Shown one piece after another: positions 38,601 through 47,600 of a stretch of DNA of 47,944 nucleotides. A model generated the notes under the pieces. That model saw nothing but the letters and a program-made list of their open reading frames with translations, searched no databases and had not been told where the DNA came from. The translations under genes were made by a program, and so were the position numbers. Source of the stretch: Clostridiales bacterium (lineage in GTDB: Bacteria > Bacillota > Clostridia > Lachnospirales > WRAX01); assembly GCA_031277225.1 (NCBI GenBank), contig JAITMQ010000060.1:1-47944 (forward strand). The letters run 5' to 3'. Position 1 is the stretch's first letter. Every line of letters begins with the position of its first letter.

Positions 38601-41600
38601 GTATACGCTTATATTCACAACATGCTCGCCGACGCGTAGGGGGGTGTAGTAGAAGGTTACGGTTTCGTTATCATCCATATCATGCCATTGGTAGAAGAAA
38701 TTGCTACCTGCGGCCAGCATGAATCCCGGTATATGGGGCGCGAAGACATGGCCTGATGTGCCTCTTAGTATGGGGATATTGCTTATAAAGCCGCTTGGCG
38801 CGGGGATTTCCACGTCGTTTTCGGCATCCCACAAGGTTATGTTGATATTTACGAATCTTGCCGGGTCTCTTTCAAAATGGAAATTGACCACAGCGGGGGC
38901 GGTTACGGTTACTTGGCTTACGTTTCCGACAAGCATAAAGCCCACGCCGGACAAATCGGGCGCATTTACCGTAACTTGAGTGCCGGAGAGTGCCGTTATA
39001 ACCTGTCTGCCGATAAGGAGCGCGCCATGATACATATTCACGACAACATCATCATCCGTGGTGGGTTGCATATCGAAGACCACCACTTGGTTTGGAGCAT
39101 GAATCAGCACCCTTCTCGGCGTTTCACCGAGTGCGATATAGTCGTTATGCATGGGCGCGTCAATTGCGCGCACTTCGCCCAGACGGACATTAGCGATAGT
39201 GTCCGTAACAACAATAGCATTGCCTGCGGCCGTGCTTCTGCCCTCGACTGTAACTGTCGTGGTTAGCTTCACATAGTCGAAATAAACCCTATGTGTTGCG
39301 GGATTATTCGGGTCAAAATTATGGTTGGGAATGGAGCTTGGCCCTTCGTGCCTAAAATGGCTTGCGGCAAGGCTTGGGGCGGTTATGGTTTGCGGCACGT
39401 CCTCGGTGAAGATTATGCTGCGCTCCATTAGGATTTGGTCAATGCCTTGAACTTCCCTTAGAACCACGGTTACAATACCCTGTCCCGGAAGCGGTTCGGG
39501 GCGCGGCGCGTAGACGAATGTCAACACATCGTTACTGCCTACGGAAGCTATTCGCCCGTATAGATAATCATCATTGGCATTGCCGTACACCCGCACAAAA
39601 TCATATCCGGGAACAACGGGCGCGCGATAGGAGAAGGGATGCCCCGCTTGCGCCGCCACATTGAATTCCAAAATTTGGTTGCCGTCGACATCTTCTGCCC
39701 TAATCCGAACAGTTGCGGGGGCTCTGTCATAAGAGAATGTATGCGTGTATGAAGCATCCGGGTTTGCGCCTATATTCAATGTAAAGGGATTCGCTTGAGG
39801 CGGCGTTGTGGGCGACAGAACGAATCCAAGCAAGGGCATGGCGTGGACTTCAAAAACGCTGTTAAGTGGCCGCCTGACCGTAAAGCTATACAATTCTAAA
39901 TTGCTTAGACGGTCAACGCCTCTTATGGTTACTGCTGCGGTGAATTGGTCGATAACCTCCTCAATCGGGCGATATACGAAGTTTATCTCGATATTTTCCG
40001 TAAGACGCGCGGGCGCATGAACGCCCGTTTCACCCGGAGCAAGCACAAATCCGTGTATATGCGGGGCATAGACCCTTATAAGGCTGCCTACTTGGGCATC
40101 AAAGACCGTAGGAGCTGCCACGGGCGCGCCGCCGCCGTATCTAAGGTGGTTTATCGTAACCGTAACCGTTTGCATTGTATAATCAAAGGTTACGGTCGCA
40201 TTTTGCTGCACATTAGTTAAGCTTCTCGACGCGGGACTGGGATTCATCCAGCCCGTAATTACGGGGGCTGTTATGGTTATGTCCGCGCCATAATCCACGA
40301 CTAGCGTAAAGGACTGTATTATATGACCGGTGTTAGCGACATCGCGCGCGGTTACGGTTACCGCAAGCGAATCGCCCATATAGGTATAGTTGAAGTTGAC
40401 ATCTTGATTCGCTTCCATAACCCATACCGCAAGCGGGCTTTGGCTGTCCAAGATAAATCGCTCAAGTTCGGGAATTTCGCCCGTTGTAGGCGCGTTAATC
40501 ATGGCTATATCGCCGAGGCGGTGGCCGGCGCTTGGAATTGCATTGCCGATTTGCGCGCCGTCTTCGGAATCTATGGCCACTCTATTCACGGATACAAGCA
40601 CTCGCTCAAATTCGAAGGTTACCCTTGTAAGCCCGTCAAGATGTGTAAGGTCTACATTCTGCGTTGGGGCGCTTACTAGGGTATAGAATGGCGCAAGATT
40701 AGGCGCATTGACTACATTGTTGCCGGGAACGCCCGGAATTGCGGCGGTGCGGATAACTCTACCGGAATCTCGGTCTACAGCAACGACTTCAATTGCACCT
40801 TGGTGAGGCACATATACAAATCTAAGATAACGCTCGGCTTCAGCTCCCGGCACGGCCTCAAAGCCGCGCAGAAGGGGCTGCCCCGCCGCCAAATGGAATC
40901 CGGGGATATGGGGCGCGTTAAATGTAAATGGCTCGCCTATTACGGCGGGAATGTAAATGGGATATGGGGCTATGGGCGTGCCGTCGACAAGCTCGGCGTG
41001 AATCATAACGCCCTCGTGCATATGCAGGCTTTCATATCTAAATATGAATGTATCCCCGCTGCCAACATCACGCGTAAGAGGCGTAGGCGTAATTAGCCTA
41101 AAGCCCGGCAGGTTTACGGCATGTGCCGTAAAATACGTATTGCGCGGATGTCTAAAGCTCTGCTCGTATAGCGTTGCGTTATTTGCGTCATTAACGCCGC
41201 GAACAATTACATCCACGAGGTGTTGGTCGATAATATATTCGATTGGGACATAGTAGAAGGTTACGGCTTCGTCTGCATCCATATTGTCGAAAGCGTAGAA
41301 CATATTGCTACTTTCCGCCAGAACATATCCCGGCACATGCGGCGCGAAAACATAGCCCGAAGTGCCAATCAACACGGGAATCTCATATATAAACCCTTGT
41401 GGCGGGCTGATTGCCTCGTCATTTTCGGTATTCCACAAGGTTATGTTGATGCTTACGAATCTATCCGGGTCTGTTTCATAATAGAAATTGACCTCGTACG
41501 GGGCGGTTACGGTTACTTGGCTTTCGCTTCCGACAAGCCTAAAGCCCGCGCCCGCCAAATCGGGCGCGCTTACCGTTACGGTCGTGCCGGCCGGGGCGGT

Positions 41601-44600
41601 TATAATCTGACTGCCGATACGGCGCGCGCCATAGAGCATGTTAACAACAACATCATCGGGCGCGGTTGGCTCAAGATAGAAGGGTATGACTTGGTCTGCG
41701 GTGCTTACCCAAACATTTCTTGATATTTCGCCAATCACGGTAAAGCCGTCAACCGCAGGGGCGGAAACCGGAATCACTTCGCCCAGGCGTGTATCGGGGA
41801 TGGCTCTTTCATAAATCACGTCATTGCCTGCGGCTGTGTTTCTGCCCTCGACCGTAACTGTTGTGGTATTCTTCACATAGTCGAAAAATACCCTATGCGT
41901 TGCGGGATTATCCGGGTCAAAATAGTGGTCGGGAATGGAGCTTGGCCCTTCATGCCTAAAATGGCTTGCGCTTAGGTCGGGGGCGGTTATGGTTTGTGAT
42001 ACGCCCACGGTGAAGATTATGCTGCGTTCCATAAGGATTTGCAGACCTTCCCTAAGAACCACGGTTACAACACCTTGCCCCGCAGGAGGGGTTGGGCGCG
42101 CGCGATAGACGAATGTCAAACTTTCGCCATGCCTAACTTCTTCTATGCGGCCATAGAGATAGTCGGGGTCGGTATTGCCTTGAACCCGCACAAAATCAAA
42201 TCCGGGGACAACGGGCGCGCGATATGCAAAGGCATGACCCTCTCGCGCCGCCACATTAAATTGGGCAAGTATTCTGCCGCTGCCTTCCTCTACAGCTTGA
42301 ATTTGAACCGTGGTGGGTTCGGGGTTGTAGCGGAAGGTGCGGGTTATGTCTTCTTCTCTTATATCTAAATCGAAATAATCATCGCCGTATACGGTAAACC
42401 CAAGCAAAGCCATGGCATATACCCTAAACTCGCTGTTAATAGGCCTGCTGAACGTGTAGCGGTATAGCTCCAAAGTGCTTACGCGGTCAACGCCGATTAT
42501 GGTTATGTCTACGGTGTAGCGGTCTATAATCTCCGAAATTGGGCGGTATACGAAGTCTATAACCTGGTCTTCCCTAATGCGGCCGAATGTCCTAAAGCTT
42601 TGCTCGCCGTCGCCAAGCACAATCACATGTCCGTCAATATGCGGAGCGTCTACCCTTATTGTGCTGCCATATTGGACGGGAATGGTTCTTGCGCTTGCCA
42701 CGGTTGTGTCGTTGTCGCCGTATCTAAGGTGGTTTACGGTTATATTCACCATACGCATTGTATACTCGAAGAATACGGGCGTATTGCCTTGTATGTTTGG
42801 TACTTCTCTCGCAGTTTCGGTGGTTTCCCAGCCCTCTATTGTGGGAGGGGCAACGTATACTGTTGAGTTGAGCGCAACGGGGAAGGTAAAGGTTTGGATT
42901 ACCTGGTTAATATTACCGACAGCGTGAGCTATTACGGTTATCGCCGCATCACCCAAAGGCATATAGTCGAAATTGACAACCTGATTCGGAGTTTGCACCC
43001 ATACCGCAACGGGGCTTTGACTCCAAAGGATGTAGTCTTCAAGCTCGTTTATGTTGGTCTGCGTGGGTGCGCTAATCATGGCTATATCGCCTAGACGGTG
43101 AATAGCTGTTGTGGGCGATGGGTCGCCGATTGGCACATGGTCATCCCTATATCTCGCAATTCTATTGACGGCCACCGTAACCCGCTCAAATTCAAAGGTT
43201 GCCCTTACAATATTATCCGAAGGTTCAATGGTTACGGTCTGCGTTGCGTCGCCTATTAAGTTGTAATAGGGCGCAACAAGGCTTTCGGGCGCATGGACTG
43301 TATTATTACCAACCACGCCCGCAATTGCGGATGTGCGGATAATTCTACCAGTTCCTTCTTCTACTGCAATAACTTCAATAGCACCCGGCTGACGCTCGTA
43401 TATAAAGGTAAGATAACGCGCGTCTGCGTCTTCCGGCACAGAATCAAAGCCTTGAATGAGATATTCACCTTCCGCCAAATGGAATCCGGGGATATGGGGC
43501 GCGTTAAATGTAAAGGGCTGGCCTATTACGGCGGGAATCCAAATGGGGGAGGCTACATTGTTGCCGCTGGCATCCACGGTATAAATCCTTACGCCATTCT
43601 GAATGTGCAGGCTTTGATATTCAAAGATGAATTCGCGGCCGATGCCCACATTATAGGTATATGGCGAGCTGGTAATAAGCTGGAAGCCCGGCAGGAGTAC
43701 GGCATGTGCCGTAAATTCCGTATCCCGCAAATGCCTAAAGCTCTGCTCATAAAGGGTTGCGCGCCCTGCGCTTAAATTAACCCCACGAACCGTAACATCT
43801 ACAAGATTACGGTTTATCACATCTTCAAGCGATTCGAATACAAATGTTATGCTTGTGGTATTAGCTCCGCCTTCCGCCGGGAGACCCACGCGCCGCACGG
43901 CTTCCTGGCCTTGCGCCAGAACCCATCCCACGATATTGGGGGCGGTTATATAGCGATGCTCGCCTTGAAGCAGGTTGAAAGCGATTTCAAAGTTCGGGGG
44001 CGCCGGCAGAACATTGCCGTCGGAATCCTCCAGATGGACGGTTATGGGGACATTAATACGGGTATATTCGAATACTACATTATCCACCGCGCCCGTAAGG
44101 GGGACAGTAATCCGGCGGTAGTCCGGCGTGCTATGCAAATGCCATCCCATACGCTCCGGCGCATTAATGGTTATAGTTTCGCCACGACGCGCGCGAATTG
44201 TGAAGCTGTCGATTAATTCGTTATTGGGATATTCGCGCAATTCCACGACAATATCCACATGACGGTAGGGGTCGGGGTCGACTATAAAGAAGAAGGTAAC
44301 CACATTGTCCGTTTCCCCAATCATAATCGGCATTTCCGTCATTACGGGAATAAATCCTTCCAATGCGGGAAGGTTGCGAATCGCATCTACACTAATTAGG
44401 GCAAATTCGCCGCCGCGATGCGACCCATAATTTTCTACAGTCGCAAGCAACTCGCCTGTTCCGGCAAGCACAGCCCGAACGGTTACATCCCGAAGCACCC
44501 TATCGAAATACACATTCAAAACCGCAGGAGTATCGTCATATGTGAAAGTTTGTTGGCCAACGGACTGCCCGGCTGATAAAGTGTAATACCATCTACCAGG

Positions 44601-47600
44601 AAGCAATTGGTCAAAGATAACCGTATAATCATCGCCATAGGCAATATTGCGGCTAATGGTTCGAATTGTGCGACCCGTGCCATATTCAACAGCATGAACC
44701 GTCAAATTCCCAACAGACCGCACATAATGGAATGTAAGCGAATTATCATATTCCGCCGAAGGCACGATACTTTCACCATCGGGCGAATATACCCAAACAA
44801 ATCCCGGAATGGCGGGCGGCGGAACGGGGAGCTCGCGCCCTTCAACAGCAGGAATCATCATTGGGAAGCCGGGAATCTGCAGGAAGCTGCCAATATTCTC
44901 CGGATCCGGTTCGCCGATAACTTCGCCCTGCTCGTTAACCTCAAATGCGTTAATTTGCACGACTGTGTTCAAATCGCGATAGACGAAGGTTATTTGGATA
45001 TTCTCAACGCCGACATCAATCACAATCCCGTCGCCTTCCCTCAGCACATAATCCACAGGCTCGCCCGCGGCATCCACGACTATCCAGTCAATACGATAAA
45101 GCACGCTAGACAAATTCGTGAAGGGAATAAGCACTTCGGGCGTGTTTGCGTTAAGGTGGCGAATGTGGTGATAGAGATAGGGCGGGTCGTCGTTGTAAAC
45201 AAGCACGCCATATTCAAAATGGCCAATAACGCCGCGCACGCTGACTTCTATCGTCAATTCGTATATGAATTCAACGCGTTGTGTTTTGTCCGGGGCAACC
45301 ATAAAGGTCAGTTCTGCGGGGCTAGCCTCGCGATTAAGCGAGGGCTGGGGATCGAAGGGATGGGGATCTACTTCATTCCCATCTTCATCAATATGAATTA
45401 TGCGAAAGTCAACCAATCGATAATCCGGCCCAATATAGGCTTGGGCGGTTGCCCGCGTGTTTGCCGGGGCATAGATAATATCACCCATGGCGAACAGCTT
45501 ATAGTCATATTCGCCGTCAATAGGATCGCCATCGTCATCAAATGCGGGCATGGGCAGAACGTGGTGCACCTCAATTTCCCTTTGGGCGGGGATTATTATC
45601 CAGAAGACATAATCATCTGCCGAATTCCATGTGGCCAGGTTTATGGTTCTGAAATTGGGCTGTGGCGGATCGGTTAAATCCAGCATATAGCCCTCGCCAA
45701 AGGCGGAAAGGTCGGGAAGGTTTACCCTAAAGTTTTCTGCGCCGACTGTCCCTGCGGGAAGATTCCTCAGCATTTCAGTATAGTAGTGGTTGTTGTCGCT
45801 ACGGGCATCTACATATAGGCGTATCTCTACATCTACGGTAGAGGGCAGGGCGAAGTCCCGACGGACATTTTGGTTGACCACGGTAATTTCGTCATAAGCC
45901 GCGCCAAAACGCCCGGAGGCTGTCGCCCTTACGTCATGCTGCCCTGCGGGAATGTCGATTATAACATATGCGCCGAGGTCGTCCGTCATGGCGCTAACGC
46001 GATAGGGCCTGTCAACATAGCCAAAGCCATGCGTGTAAGCAACGGCAACAGTCGCGCCGCCCACGGGCTGGCCGCCGACATAGGATGTAACATTTCCAAG
46101 CAGCAGAAGCGGCTGCGGGTCGTCGTGGTTTTCAAGGGCATTAAGGAAGAAGTCATGCCTAAGCGTTCTGCCGACTTCAAGGTCTAAATCCACGGCGGCG
46201 GTGCTAAAGCCGGGTGCCTCTGCTATAAAAATCATATTCAAAATATTGCTCTGCGCAAATATCGCGTTAATTTCAGCCGAGGATACAATTATAAAATAAT
46301 ATCCGCCGATTACGGTATCGCTGACGAGGTCTTCGGGGTCTACATCCTCATGGCTATTCCCGCCCGGCTGCAATTTTGACGGCGGCCAGACTGTCGCGGT
46401 CAATAAAGGCACATCATCTTCCGGGTCGCGTTCGTCATACACGCGCCCCCAAAGCAGGGCTTGGAAGCCGCCGGAGGAAAGTGCTACATATACAGGAGGT
46501 TCCAACTCGTCCGGAGATGGATGTGGCAAATCGAAATAGTCAAACACTATATCAAAGCCATCCAGCTGCACGAAATAATCAAAGCGAATTGGGTCGGTGC
46601 CATTTCTAAGTTCGTCCAAAAGGCCACGAGAGAGATGGAATACGGCCTCGATAATGTCGTTATTATCGATATTTGGGCGCGTTCTCCCCTCAAGCACACC
46701 TCTGCCATCGGGCAGAATCAGCAGGACTTCTGCATTTGGCAAAAGATTTTGAGGCGCGTTGCTCTCGCTTTCGTCATGAACGCGAACGCGGACGGTTGTG
46801 CCGTCAAAATTAATCATGCCGATATTGCGCTCCCTATGGTCTTGGTTTTCGTACACACGCATTTCGCCTGTATATATGCTGAAATAATCGTGCGTTGCCC
46901 TCACCAAAAGGTCATGATTGCGCGCAACAGGCCCGATTACGAAAAAGCCTTGGCTGTCGGTGGTGGCTTGGACTGTTTGCGCTATATGGGTTGTCGCAGG
47001 GGGGCGAGGAGTTGGCGTGTAATGCGGATAATGCGTTAATTGCACGGTTGCGCCCGCAATTCCGGGCTGCTGCGGATGCTCATAGTCAAAAACCCGACCC
47101 CAAACAATAGCATAAGCTTCTACTTCAATCAATCTCAAATAGAAATCGAGCTGTGCTGTGCGGTAGGTTTCGTTAAGCACGGCGGGCCCGTCTTCGGAAA
47201 TGGCGGAATTAAAGCCGTCGGGCGGGTCGGATACAAAAAGGTTGTGCGTTCCAAATGGCACATTGTGGAAAAAGTAGAATCCGCGCTCATCCGTTTCGGC
47301 TGTTCTGCCCAGCCCGGGCAAGGAAACCTCTGTGCCGGGAAGCCTTTCGTTTGGATTTGCAAAGCATTGGCAATATACAAAGCCAAAGATTGTGCCGTGG
47401 CCGGGATCGGGCGGCGGCAAGGCGACAACATACAAGAATACCATGGCCACATTGTGGTGATAGGAACCTGCGTCAATTGGGCGATATTCTACGGGTATAA
47501 GGATATAGGGGTCTGTTTGACCCGGCAAAACTACTACTACATCGCCTTCCAACGGGGAATTACTTGGCATTCGCCACATCCCGTCATCCCCAAAATCAAG

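Noticed and set aside
44607-45677. 356-aa plus-strand ORF and many others opposite the giant gene
   Set aside because: The minus frame encodes clear repeat domains and SLH motifs over the whole stretch. The plus frames are by-products of its biased codons.
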